Source: Alphaproteobacteria bacterium
Lineage (GTDB): Bacteria > Pseudomonadota > Alphaproteobacteria > CACIAM-22H2
Length of the DNA: 64,000 bases
NCBI GenBank assembly: GCA_016793165.1
Contig: JAEULA010000051.1
Span: 1 to 64,000 of the forward strand
Reading direction: 5' to 3'
Part shown: positions 17,171 through 25,497 of the stretch, piece after piece
Layout: every line of letters begins with the position of its first letter
Numbering within the stretch: the first letter of the stretch is position 1
Position numbers and translations under genes: made by a program
The notes under the pieces: generated by a model
Seen by the model: the letters and a program-made list of their open reading frames with translations, nothing else
Told to the model about the DNA's origin: nothing
The model's database searches: none

Positions 17171-18804
17171 GCGCCGTGACCGACGCGACGCCCGTCCTCG
17201 CGATCGACGACCTCGCGATCCGCCTGCCCGAGGGCGGCGACCGCGGCCGCGCCGTCGACGGCGTGACCCTGAGCGTGAACGCCGGCGAGATCGTCTGCCT
17301 CGTGGGCGAGTCCGGCTCGGGCAAGTCGGTGATCGCGCACACGACGATGGGGCTGCTGCCGCGCGCCTTGCGCATCGAGCGTGGCGGCGTGCGTCTCGAG
17401 GGCGAGGACGTGGTCGCCGCGACGCCCGACCGGCTGCGCGACCTGCGCTGCACGCGCATGTCGATGATCTTCCAGGAGCCGATGACGGCCCTCAATCCGG
17501 TGATGACCTGCGGCCGGCAGATCGACGAGGTGCTGCAGGAGCACACGGCACTCGACGAGGCGCAGCGTCGCGCGAAGATCCTCGAGATCATGACCCAGGT
17601 CCGGCTGCCGGAGCCCGAGCGCCTGATCGACGCCTATCCGCACCAGCTCTCCGGCGGCCAGCGCCAGCGCATCATGATCGCCATGGCGCTGATCCTCGAG
17701 CCGGTCCTGCTGATCGCCGACGAGCCGACGACGGCGCTCGACGTCACGACGCAGGCGCAGATCCTGTCGCTCATCCGCGACCTCCAGCGCCAGAAGGGGA
17801 CCGGCGTCCTCTTCATCACCCACGACTTCGGCGTCGTCGCGGAGATCGCGGACCGCGTCGCGGTGCTCCAGCGCGGCAAGCTGGTCGAGTTCGGCCCGAC
17901 GGCCGATGTGCTGCGCCGGCCGCAGCACGAGTACACGCGGATGCTGATCGCGTCGGTGCCGAGCATGACGCCGCGGCACCGCGAGGTGAAGGCGGGCGGC
18001 AAGCCCGTGCTCCGCACCGAGAAGCTGAGCAAGACCTACGTCGCCAGCGGCTTCTTCCAGAAGGCGCGCACGGTCCACGCCGCGGACGACGTGACGCTGG
18101 AGATCCGCCGCGGCGAGACGCTGGGCATCGTCGGCGAATCCGGCTCCGGCAAGTCGACGGTGGCGCGCTGCATCGCGCGGCTGATCGATCCCACCGGCGG
18201 CTCGATCTTCTTGGACGACGACGAGATCGGCGGCATGTCGCGCGGTCGGCTCCGCCAGCACCGCAAGCGCGTCCAGATCGTGTTCCAGGATCCCTATCGC
18301 TCGCTCAATCCGCGGCGCACGGTCGGGGCCTCGATCATCGAGGGGCCGATGAACTACGGCCTGTCGCGCGAGGCGGCGCTGGCGCGGGCGCGCGGGCTGA
18401 TGGAGACGGTGAAGCTGGATCCGGCGGCGCTGGAACGTTTCCCGCACGAGTTCTCCGGCGGCCAGCGCCAGCGCATCTGCATCGCGCGCGCGTTGGCGAT
18501 GGAGCCCGAGCTGCTGATCGCCGACGAGGCGGTCTCGGCGCTGGACGTGTCGGTGCAGGCGCAGGTCCTCGAGCTGCTCGACCAGATTCGCGCGACCCTG
18601 GACCTCGCGATGCTCTTCATCACCCACGACCTGCGGGTCGCCGCGCAGGTCTGCGACCGCGTCGCGGTGATGCATCGCGGCAAGGTGGTCGAGCACGGCC
18701 CGGCGGGCGAGATCTTCTCGAACCCTCGCCACGCCTACACGCGCGAGCTGTTCGCGGCGGCGCCGGGCCGGCATTTCCAGTTCGGGGCCGGCCCCTCGGC
18801 ATGA
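17167..18804 (+). CDS. Dual ATP-binding protein of the peptide ABC importer (DppD-DppF fusion)
   Basis: A 545-aa protein with two complete ABC domains. The first covers about residues 10-265 with Walker A GESGSGKS, signature LSGGQRQR and Walker [13 protein letters not shown]. The second covers about 280-535 with [16 protein letters not shown] and [12 protein letters not shown]. Each carries the oligopeptide C-terminal extension. The start is GTG 17167 in a GTGA overlap with the permease stop. It resembles GsiA-type fused ATPases, so the importer needs no separate DppF. Confidence 0.94.
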   Translation: MSAVTDATPVLAIDDLAIRLPEGGDRGRAVDGVTLSVNAGEIVCLVGESGSGKSVIAHTTMGLLPRALRIERGGVRLEGEDVVAATPDRLRDLRCTRMSMIFQEPMTALNPVMTCGRQIDEVLQEHTALDEAQRRAKILEIMTQVRLPEPERLIDAYPHQLSGGQRQRIMIAMALILEPVLLIADEPTTALDVTTQAQILSLIRDLQRQKGTGVLFITHDFGVVAEIADRVAVLQRGKLVEFGPTADVLRRPQHEYTRMLIASVPSMTPRHREVKAGGKPVLRTEKLSKTYVASGFFQKARTVHAADDVTLEIRRGETLGIVGESGSGKSTVARCIARLIDPTGGSIFLDDDEIGGMSRGRLRQHRKRVQIVFQDPYRSLNPRRTVGASIIEGPMNYGLSREAALARARGLMETVKLDPAALERFPHEFSGGQRQRICIARALAMEPELLIADEAVSALDVSVQAQVLELLDQIRATLDLAMLFITHDLRVAAQVCDRVAVMHRGKVVEHGPAGEIFSNPRHAYTRELFAAAPGRHFQFGAGPSA

Positions 18805-18807
18805 AAA

Positions 18808-18837
18808 AAGGGCGCCGTCCGGGGGGACGACGCCCTT
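18808..18837 (-). terminator. Intrinsic terminator of the minus-strand FecR operon
   Basis: The arms AAGGGCGCCGTCC and GGACGACGCCCTT pair with one mismatch around a short G/C loop. Read on the minus strand the stem is followed by T6, so it terminates transcription arriving from the FecR gene. On the plus strand it has no T run, though it sits 3 bp after the ABC ATPase stop and may help end that message too. Confidence 0.8.
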
Positions 18838-18965
18838 AGTCAGGATGCTCGCGACGGGGAGGGGGATCCGTCGGGCAAGGAGGAGTTTGCCCGGAATCCA
18901 TGAACGGCCGCTTAATGCCGGGCGCTTCTTGGACGCGCCGCCCCGCTCGAAGGAAGTAGGCGGCG

Positions 18966-20249
18966 CTAGCGGCCGACCTTGCCGGCGCCGCGCGTGATCG
19001 CGCCGCTGTTGTTCACGGTCACGCTGTGCTTCACGACCCTCGCGAGGATGCCGCCCTCGGTCCCGACCTGGACGAGGCCGCCGCAGGAGAGGCTGCCGCT
19101 GCAGGCGGCGGCGCTGCCCGCGAACGACGCTACGTCGCGGGCGGGGGCGAAGGCGTAAGTGCCGCCGGACGGCGCGGTCAGCGTGATCGAGGCGCCGGAG
19201 ACCCCGGCGGAGGGCACGTTGATGTTGGAGAAGCCGCCACTGTAGGTCCGCGACGCGAAATTGATCGTCATCGAGAAATCGTACGTCCCGTCGGAGGCTC
19301 CGCTGGGCACGCGGAACATGCCGACGCCGCTCTGCGCGTAGGTGGCGCTGCCCGTTCCGAGCAGGCGCAGCTCGCCGAAGGTCGTCGGGCCGTTGACGGA
19401 TTTCTGCGCGTCGAGGAGCACCGCGAGCGTCTTGGCGTCGAGCGCGCGCGCGTCCTCGCGCAGCGGCCGGATCGCGGCGATGCGGTCGAGGGCGCCGGCG
19501 CGCATCTGGCCGGCATCGTCCGGCGCCGGCGGCGGCCCGCCGGGCGCAGCCGGTCCGCCCGGGGCCGGCGGCCGCGGCCCCGGGGCGACCGTGCGGGGGC
19601 CGATCGCGTCGAGATCGGCGGGCGAGAACTGCAGGCTGCGCGGCGTGCTGCCCGGCTCGATGCTCACGCCCCATCCGGGCTTGCGGGCCGAGACGGTGCC
19701 GCCGGGAGTGATGAAGTCGAAGCCGCCGCGCGGCGCCCCGAGATTGTTGTTCGGCCCCGGGCCGGCGAGCGCCACGACGACCCGGCCGTTGTCCTCGACG
19801 CGGCCGACGACGATCGTGCCGCGGATGCCGACGGTGCCGACGGGGGTGCGGAGCTCGACGTTCTGCGGCTCGTTGCGCGCCACCTTGCCGGTGATGAAGC
19901 GGAATGCGCCGCGCGTGACGGAGAGCCCGACCTTGCCCGTGCCGCGCGCGGGATCGTAGACGAACTCGTCGACCGTGACCGCGCTGTTCGGTCCGATGGT
20001 GAGCGTCGTCTCGTCGAGCAGCATCAGCTGCAGGCCCGACTCGGCACCGGTGCCGATGCGATCGCCCATGAACACCGGCTCGCCGCTGGCCATCCGGCGT
20101 CCCGCGAGCCCGGTTCGCGGCGCGACCGCGGCGACGAGCTGGACCTCGCCGCGAACGGCTGCCGAGACGCCGGCCTGCTGTTGCGCCGTGGCCGGCTGCG
20201 CGAGCGTCGCGCCCACGAGCAGGGCCGGAAGGAGGCGCGAGGCGCGCAT
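18966..20249 (-). CDS. Exported FecR-domain protein with C-terminal barrel-like domain
   Basis: A 427-aa protein starting at ATG 20249 with a signal peptide (1-23, QPATAQ). Residues about 30-165 form a FecR domain (RTPVGTVGIRGTIVV is typical). A Pro/Gly-rich linker spans 222-245. Residues about 285-427 are beta-rich and glycine-rich (GTYDFSMTINFASRTYSGGF, ending GAITRGAGKVGR) with Cys383/Cys389 able to form a disulfide. The C-terminus looks like the small lipocalin/TbpB-type barrel found on cargo of Slam (type XI) secretion proteins; this is visual resemblance only. It begins 3 bp after the Slam-like gene. There is no ECF sigma factor nearby, so it is not a classical FecIR system. Confidence 0.75.
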   Translation of the reverse strand: MRASRLLPALLVGATLAQPATAQQQAGVSAAVRGEVQLVAAVAPRTGLAGRRMASGEPVFMGDRIGTGAESGLQLMLLDETTLTIGPNSAVTVDEFVYDPARGTGKVGLSVTRGAFRFITGKVARNEPQNVELRTPVGTVGIRGTIVVGRVEDNGRVVVALAGPGPNNNLGAPRGGFDFITPGGTVSARKPGWGVSIEPGSTPRSLQFSPADLDAIGPRTVAPGPRPPAPGGPAAPGGPPPAPDDAGQMRAGALDRIAAIRPLREDARALDAKTLAVLLDAQKSVNGPTTFGELRLLGTGSATYAQSGVGMFRVPSGASDGTYDFSMTINFASRTYSGGFSNINVPSAGVSGASITLTAPSGGTYAFAPARDVASFAGSAAACSGSLSCGGLVQVGTEGGILARVVKHSVTVNNSGAITRGAGKVGR

Positions 20250-20251
20250 GG

Positions 20252-21694
20252 TCAGAACTCCCACAGCTTGGTCAGCATCAGCTGTCCGCGAAGATTCGTG
20301 TAGGTGTAGTTCGGCAGGTTCGAGATCGAGCGGATCACGTCGACGGAGGCCAGCAACGTGATGTCGCCCGCCCAGTCGGGGAGCGCGCCGCGCGCCAGCG
20401 TGTTGAGCGGCGTCCCGTAGCCGATCTGGCCGCGCAGGACCGTGTCGCGGCGCGTGCGCGCGGAGACGAGCGTGTCGGCGCCGTCGAAGAGGTCTCGTTC
20501 CGCGGTCGCGCTGGCGAGCAGGAATCGCCCGTCGCCCAGCAGCCAGGTGTGGCGCAGCGCCGCCTGGTCGCCGACATAGGCGTTGTAGTCGCGCTGCGCG
20601 GCCTTGCGCGTGCGCGTGTAGCTGGCGCTGAGGCGGTGCTCGGCATCGAGGTTGAAGGCGAGGCCGAACTCGGCATCGACGCGCAGGCCGGACAGCTCGT
20701 TCGCCCGGGGTGCGGCCGCATCGCCGTTGCGGGTCCGGGTGACGGCGTCGAAATGCTGGTACTGCGCCAGCGTGTCGGCGAAGAAGCTGACGACGTCGCC
20801 GAACTGGCGCTCCGCCCGCACGCGGCCGCCGACCGAGCGCTGGAAGCGGCGGCTCATCAGGCTGCCGTAGCCGAGGACGAGCGACGGGCTGACATCGGCG
20901 AGATCGGTGCGCAGGTTGAAGCCGGCCTCGAGCGTGTCGGCGCCGAGATCGAACTGCGACAGGTGGCGCTGGCGATTGCGGAAGCTCGTGGCCACGGCGA
21001 AGAACTCGTGCCCGTCGGGCGTGCCGAGGTCGTAGGTCATGCGCAGCTGGGCGACCGCGAGCACGGCGGCGTCGCTGTGGCCGCGGCGGACGGTGAGCGG
21101 CAGGTCGACGACCAGCCGCTCCTTGCCCGACGGGGTGGCATCCCGGTTGGTCTCGGCCTGGCCGCCGACCGACAGCGAGGCCTGCCAGCGCACCGCCTGC
21201 CGGCGGCGCTCGATCTGGCGCAGGTAGCCGTCGACCTCCGCGCGCTGGCCCGGCGGCAGGTCGAGATTCGCGAGCCCGCGCAACTCGCGCTCGGCCTCGA
21301 CGGTGCTGTCGAGGCGGAACAGCACGATGGCGTGCAGGACCCGCGCCTCGGCGAGGCCCGGCGCCAGCGCGAGGATGCGCTCGAGCGTGCTCGCCGCGCC
21401 GCGCAGATCGCCGTCGCGGATCTGCTGGCGGACGAACCCGAGATTGAGCTCGAGATTGTCGGGATCCCTGAGGACGTCCTGGAAGCCGATCGTCGGGCCC
21501 TCGAAGGCGCGGCGCTCGCGCGCGCGGGTCGCGGCGTCCTCGGCCTCGCGCGTCGTGGTCCGGTCGCGCTGGAGTCGCTCGGGCTCGCGCTCCGGCTGCT
21601 GCGCGCCGGCGGCCGTGACGGCGAGCAGGACCGCAAGCAGGACGGCGAGCGCGGGCCCGTGCGGCAACGGTCCGCGGGAATGGCGATGACGCAT
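20252..21694 (-). CDS. Slam-like outer membrane protein (TPR plus DUF560-type barrel)
   Basis: A 480-aa protein with a signal peptide (1-31) and a polar region, then TPR-like repeats (about 85-165, LRGAASTLERILALAPGLAE). A junction YLRQIERRRQ leads into a beta barrel (about 175-480). Alternating strands such as LVVDLPLTVRRGHSDAAVLA and a final aromatic residue (KLWEF) are typical of outer-membrane insertion. Length and layout match surface lipoprotein assembly modulators (Slam, T11SS). Its probable cargo is the FecR-domain protein encoded immediately downstream. Some general TPR/porin families share this layout, so the name is tentative. Confidence 0.7.
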   Translation of the reverse strand: MRHRHSRGPLPHGPALAVLLAVLLAVTAAGAQQPEREPERLQRDRTTTREAEDAATRARERRAFEGPTIGFQDVLRDPDNLELNLGFVRQQIRDGDLRGAASTLERILALAPGLAEARVLHAIVLFRLDSTVEAERELRGLANLDLPPGQRAEVDGYLRQIERRRQAVRWQASLSVGGQAETNRDATPSGKERLVVDLPLTVRRGHSDAAVLAVAQLRMTYDLGTPDGHEFFAVATSFRNRQRHLSQFDLGADTLEAGFNLRTDLADVSPSLVLGYGSLMSRRFQRSVGGRVRAERQFGDVVSFFADTLAQYQHFDAVTRTRNGDAAAPRANELSGLRVDAEFGLAFNLDAEHRLSASYTRTRKAAQRDYNAYVGDQAALRHTWLLGDGRFLLASATAERDLFDGADTLVSARTRRDTVLRGQIGYGTPLNTLARGALPDWAGDITLLASVDVIRSISNLPNYTYTNLRGQLMLTKLWEF

Positions 21695-21759
21695 CGAACG
21701 ACCGGCATGGACGCGCGGCAGGACGCCGCGCGAATCGACGGTCGCAGGTTAGCCCGGCC

Positions 21760-21951
21760 TCAGAGTCTCGTCACACGTTCCGGTTGTCGCCCGAGGCTGC
21801 GCAGGCTCTGCGACGTCGCGTCGCGCTCCGCCGCGTCGGCGCTGCCGTGGGGCCCGCCCATCGCGATGCGCCGTCCGCCCTCCCAGAGCGACCAGCGATA
21901 CGTCTCGCCGCTCGCGGGATCGCGCCAGCGCTCGACGATCAGCTCGAGCAT
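21760..21951 (-). CDS. Small hypothetical protein
   Basis: A possible 63-aa protein starting 12 bp after the flavin-dependent oxidoreductase stop. It is rich in Arg/Glu with a VERWRDPASGETYRWSLWEGGRR segment and no membrane helix. The ribosome site is poor. Its composition is not that of an antisense shadow, and no longer frame competes here. Probably co-transcribed with the oxidoreductase; function unknown. Confidence 0.5.
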   Translation of the reverse strand: MLELIVERWRDPASGETYRWSLWEGGRRIAMGGPHGSADAAERDATSQSLRSLGRQPERVTRL

Positions 21952-21963
21952 GGCGCGCCGCCG

Positions 21964-22983
21964 TCAGGCCGCCGCGGCCCGCGCCGGCAGCGCGAAGGCC
22001 TCGGCCAGCAGGGCGTAGGAGCGCTGGCGCGCCGCGGGATCGTGGCAGATCGAGACGACGACGGCCTCGTCCACGCCGTACGCGCCGGTCAGCTCGGTCA
22101 GCCTGGCCTTCACCTGCTCGGGGGCGCCGACGATCTGGCGACGGCGATTGCGCTCGATCACGGCGCGGTCGAAATCGGCATAGGGATAGGCCTCGGCCTC
22201 GGCGACGGTGGGGATCGGCCCGAGCTCGCCCTTGTCGAGGCGCAGGCGCCACAGGTCGCGCGAGGAGGCGAGGCGCAGCGCCTCGGCTTCCGTGTCGGCG
22301 ACCAGCACGAACACGCCGATCGAGGCCATCGGCGCGGCGAGGCGCGGCGACGGGCGAAAATGCTGTCGGTAGAAGGCCATCGCCTCGACGCCGACGCGGC
22401 CCGAGATGAAGTGCGCGTGGCTGAACGCGAGTCCGAAATGCGCGGCGAAACGCGCACTCTCGCCCGACGAGCCCAGGATCCACATCTCCGGCACCGTCGG
22501 GCCGGCCGGCTGGGCCTTCACGGCGGCGAAGGGATGGTCGACGGGCAGCGTGCCGCCGAGCCAGTCGACCAGATCCGCGATGCGGTTAGGGAACTGCTCG
22601 ATGCCGTGGGCATACGGGCCGGTCTGCAGTGCCATCGCGGTGCGCCCGTCGGAGCCCGGGGCGCGGCCGATGCCGAGATCGATTCGACCCGGATAGAGCG
22701 TCTCGAGCAGGCGGAACTGTTCGGCGACCTTGAGCGACGAATAGTGCGAGAGCATCACGCCGCCCGAGCCGACGCGCAGGTGTCGGGTCTCGGCGGCGAT
22801 GCGCGTGATCAGGATCTCCGGCGCGGTGCCCGCGAGGCCGTCCGAGGCGTGGTGCTCGGCGACCCAGTAGCGGTGGTAGCCGAGCCGGTCGCAGAGTCGC
22901 GCGAGCGCAAGCGTTTCGGCGATCGCATCGGCGGGCGTGCCGCCCGCCTTGATCGGGGACTGGTCGAGGACGGAGAGCTTCAT
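21964..22983 (-). CDS. LLM-class flavin-dependent oxidoreductase
   Basis: A 339-aa luciferase-like (TIM-barrel) monooxygenase that would use reduced FMN supplied by a reductase. The N-terminus KLSVLDQSPIKAG and the segment YWVAEHHASDGLAG, followed by GSGGVMLSHYSSLKVAE, place it in the LLM/YhbW-type group. ATG 22983 is chosen over upstream in-frame starts because the family begins here. The substrate is unknown. It lies divergent from the N-acyl-D-amino-acid deacylase gene. Confidence 0.9.
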   Translation of the reverse strand: MKLSVLDQSPIKAGGTPADAIAETLALARLCDRLGYHRYWVAEHHASDGLAGTAPEILITRIAAETRHLRVGSGGVMLSHYSSLKVAEQFRLLETLYPGRIDLGIGRAPGSDGRTAMALQTGPYAHGIEQFPNRIADLVDWLGGTLPVDHPFAAVKAQPAGPTVPEMWILGSSGESARFAAHFGLAFSHAHFISGRVGVEAMAFYRQHFRPSPRLAAPMASIGVFVLVADTEAEALRLASSRDLWRLRLDKGELGPIPTVAEAEAYPYADFDRAVIERNRRRQIVGAPEQVKARLTELTGAYGVDEAVVVSICHDPAARQRSYALLAEAFALPARAAAA

Positions 22984-23124
22984 GGCCGGCGCATCCTGCG
23001 GCCACGGCGGCCGCCTCGACAAGCGCGGCTTTCGCCGCCGCGCCGGCGGGCGTGTTGGCCGTTACCCGGCGCGGACGGACGCAATAAGCTCCGCTCCTTC
23101 CGGACCTCGGTACGAGAGAGAGCC

Positions 23125-24600
23125 ATGCAGCGCTTCGATTCCATCATCTCCGGCGGCGACGTCATCGACGGCACCGGTGCCGCACGACGTCGCACCGATG
23201 TCGGCATCGTCGACGACCGCATCGTCGCGGTCGGCGATCTCGCCGCTGCCGAGGCCGGGCATCGCATCGACGCTGCGGGCCGCTGCGTCGCGCCCGGCTT
23301 CATCGACGCCCACACCCACGACGACAATATCGTCTTCGTCACGCCGGACATGGCGATGAAGGTGAGCCAGGGCGTCACCTCGGTCGTCGCCGGCAACTGC
23401 GGCGTGAGCCTCGCGCCGCTCGCGCTCGCCGCCGCGCCGCCGCCGCCGCTGGACCTGATCGGCGACCGGCGCGACTTCCGCTTCGCGCACATGGCCGACT
23501 ACTTCGCCGCGCTGGATGCCGATCCGCCGGCGACCAACATCGTCGCCATGGTCGGCCACTCGACGCTGCGCGCCGGGGAGATGGACCGGTTCGATCGCGC
23601 CGCGACCGGCGACGAGATCCGGCGAATGGCCGCACGCCTCGACGAGGGCCTCGCCGCCGGCGCGATCGGGATGTCGACGGGACTGTTCTATCCGCCCGCG
23701 CGCCACGCGCCGACCGAGGAGGTCATCGCGCTCGCGCATGTCGCGGCGCGCCACGGCACGCTCTACGCGACGCATATGCGCGACGAGGGCGACCACGTGC
23801 TCGACTCGATCGAGGAGAGCGCGCGGATCGGGCGCGAGGCGGGGCTGCCCGTGATCCTCTCGCACCACAAGGTCGCCGGCGTGGCCAACCACGGCCGCAC
23901 GGTCGAGACCCTGGCCGCGATCGATCGCGTTCGCCGGACCCAGCCGCTCGGGTTCGACGTCTATCCCTACGTCGCGGCCTCGACGGTGCTGAGTCGCGAT
24001 CGCGTGCAGACGTCGTCGCGAACGCTGGTTTCGTGGTCGAAGACGGTGCCGGCGGCGTCGGGCCGCGATCTCGCCGAGATCGCGGCGGAATGGGGCGTGT
24101 CGCCGGAGGCGGCGGTCGACCGTCTGCTGCCGGCCGGAGCGATCTACTTCCTGATGAACGAGGAGGACGTGCAGCGCATCCTGCGGCATCCCGAGGCGAT
24201 GATCGGCTCGGACGGCCTGCCGCACGACGTGCATCCTCATCCGCGGCTGTGGGGCAGCTTCCCGCGCGTGCTCGGCCACTACAGCCGCGAGCTCGCGCTG
24301 TTCCCGCTCGAGGAGGCGATCCGGCGCATGACCGGCCTCACCGCGGCGCGGTTCGGCCTGCGCGATCGCGGCGTCGTGCGCACCGGCGCCTTCGCCGACC
24401 TGGTGATCCTCGATCCGGCGGCGATCATCGACCGCGCGAGCTTCGAGGCGCCGAAGAAGCCGGCCGCGGGCGTCGAGACGGTGATCGTGAACGGCCGCAC
24501 GGTGTGGCGGGCCGGCGCCCTCACCGGGGCGCGGCCGGGCCGCGCGCTGCGCCGGCAGGCGCTCGACGCGCCGATGAAAGACTGGCGTGCCTCGGCTTGA
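23125..24600 (+). CDS. N-acyl-D-amino-acid deacylase / D-aminoacylase family amidohydrolase
   Basis: A 491-aa amidohydrolase that removes the acyl group from N-acyl-D-amino acids. The metal site is visible as H63-T-H65 (FIDAHTHDD), Cys92 (GNCGVS), a His in ATHMRDEGD, a His in LSHHK and the catalytic Asp in GSDGLPHD. N- and C-terminal beta-sandwich segments flank the barrel. It opens a plus-strand run with a dehydrogenase, an aldehyde dehydrogenase and an amidase. Dihydroorotase-like relatives are possible, but GNCG and SDG favour D-aminoacylase. Confidence 0.9.
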   Translation: MQRFDSIISGGDVIDGTGAARRRTDVGIVDDRIVAVGDLAAAEAGHRIDAAGRCVAPGFIDAHTHDDNIVFVTPDMAMKVSQGVTSVVAGNCGVSLAPLALAAAPPPPLDLIGDRRDFRFAHMADYFAALDADPPATNIVAMVGHSTLRAGEMDRFDRAATGDEIRRMAARLDEGLAAGAIGMSTGLFYPPARHAPTEEVIALAHVAARHGTLYATHMRDEGDHVLDSIEESARIGREAGLPVILSHHKVAGVANHGRTVETLAAIDRVRRTQPLGFDVYPYVAASTVLSRDRVQTSSRTLVSWSKTVPAASGRDLAEIAAEWGVSPEAAVDRLLPAGAIYFLMNEEDVQRILRHPEAMIGSDGLPHDVHPHPRLWGSFPRVLGHYSRELALFPLEEAIRRMTGLTAARFGLRDRGVVRTGAFADLVILDPAAIIDRASFEAPKKPAAGVETVIVNGRTVWRAGALTGARPGRALRRQALDAPMKDWRASA

Positions 24601-24630
24601 GCGCGGACCTCACGGGATCGGAGCGACGAG

Positions 24631-25497
24631 ATGACGGGAACCAGTGCGACGATCGTCGGCCTTGGCAACATGGGCGCGGCAATGGCGCGGACCCTTGCGC
24701 GCAAGGGTTTTGCGGTGACGGGTTGCGATACGCGGCCCGAGCGGGCGGCCCAGCTGCCGGCGGGCGCGCGGTTCGCGACGACGATCGGCGACGCGGTGCG
24801 CGGCGCGGCGACGGTGGTGCTGTCGCTGCCGAGCTCGCGCGAGGTCGAGGCGATCGCCCCGGCGCTCCTGGCCGGCCTCGCGCCTGGCGCCGCGGTCGTG
24901 GACACGACGACGGCGGACCCCGAATCGACGCGGCGCCTCGAGCCGGATTTCGCGGCGCGCGGCATCGGATTCGTCGACGCACCGGTCTCGGGCGGGGCCG
25001 CCGGCGCGGAGTCGGGGACGCTCGGCATCATGGTCGGCGGGCGCGAGGCGACGATCGCCCAGGTGCGCCCGCTGCTCGAGGCGATGGCCGCCCGGATCGT
25101 CGTGGTCGGCGGTCCCGGCGCGGGGCATGTCGCCAAGCTCGTAAACAATCTGTTGATCGCGCAGCACCTGATCACCACGGCGGAGGCCGTGAAGCTCGCG
25201 CGCCGTGCCGGCCTCGATGCCGGCCAGCTGCTCGGCGCGGTGAATGCAAGCTCCGGGCGCAGCGGCGCGTCGGAGACCTGTTTTCCCAAATGGGTTCTCC
25301 CCGGCAGCTACGACAGCGGGTTCACGATGGGGCTGATGCGCAAGGACCTGGGCCTCGCGCTTTCGCTCGCCGGGAAACTCGGCGTCAACCTGGCGCTTGG
25401 TAGTGTCGCCGGACGCCTGTGGTCCGAGTCCAGGGATGCCGTCCCGGACGGCGAGGACTTCAACCGCATCGCCCAATACGTCGAGGAGAAGTCATGA
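24631..25497 (+). CDS. NAD(P)-dependent beta-hydroxyacid dehydrogenase (3-hydroxyisobutyrate dehydrogenase family)
   Basis: A 288-aa dehydrogenase. It has an N-terminal Rossmann fold with GLGNMGAAMA, the substrate motif FVDAPVSGGAAGAESGTL and the catalytic Lys in GHVAKLVNNLLI. The C-terminal helical domain completes the family's usual length. It would oxidise a beta-hydroxy acid to the semialdehyde. The following ALDH overlaps it by 4 bp (ATGA), so the pair could work in sequence, like MmsB and MmsA; the substrate is inferred only. Confidence 0.9.
   Translation: MTGTSATIVGLGNMGAAMARTLARKGFAVTGCDTRPERAAQLPAGARFATTIGDAVRGAATVVLSLPSSREVEAIAPALLAGLAPGAAVVDTTTADPESTRRLEPDFAARGIGFVDAPVSGGAAGAESGTLGIMVGGREATIAQVRPLLEAMAARIVVVGGPGAGHVAKLVNNLLIAQHLITTAEAVKLARRAGLDAGQLLGAVNASSGRSGASETCFPKWVLPGSYDSGFTMGLMRKDLGLALSLAGKLGVNLALGSVAGRLWSESRDAVPDGEDFNRIAQYVEEKS

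Noticed and set aside
18808..18837. Terminator for the plus-strand ABC operon
   Set aside because: The T6 tract follows the stem only on the minus strand, so it is assigned to the FecR operon.
16933..19674. A 913-codon open frame on the minus strand
   Set aside because: It is antisense to the ABC ATPase gene and out of frame with the FecR gene; composition is typical of a shadow frame.
18966..20249. FecI/FecR iron-signalling system
   Set aside because: No ECF sigma factor or TonB-dependent receptor is adjacent, and the FecR domain here is on an exported protein with a signal peptide.
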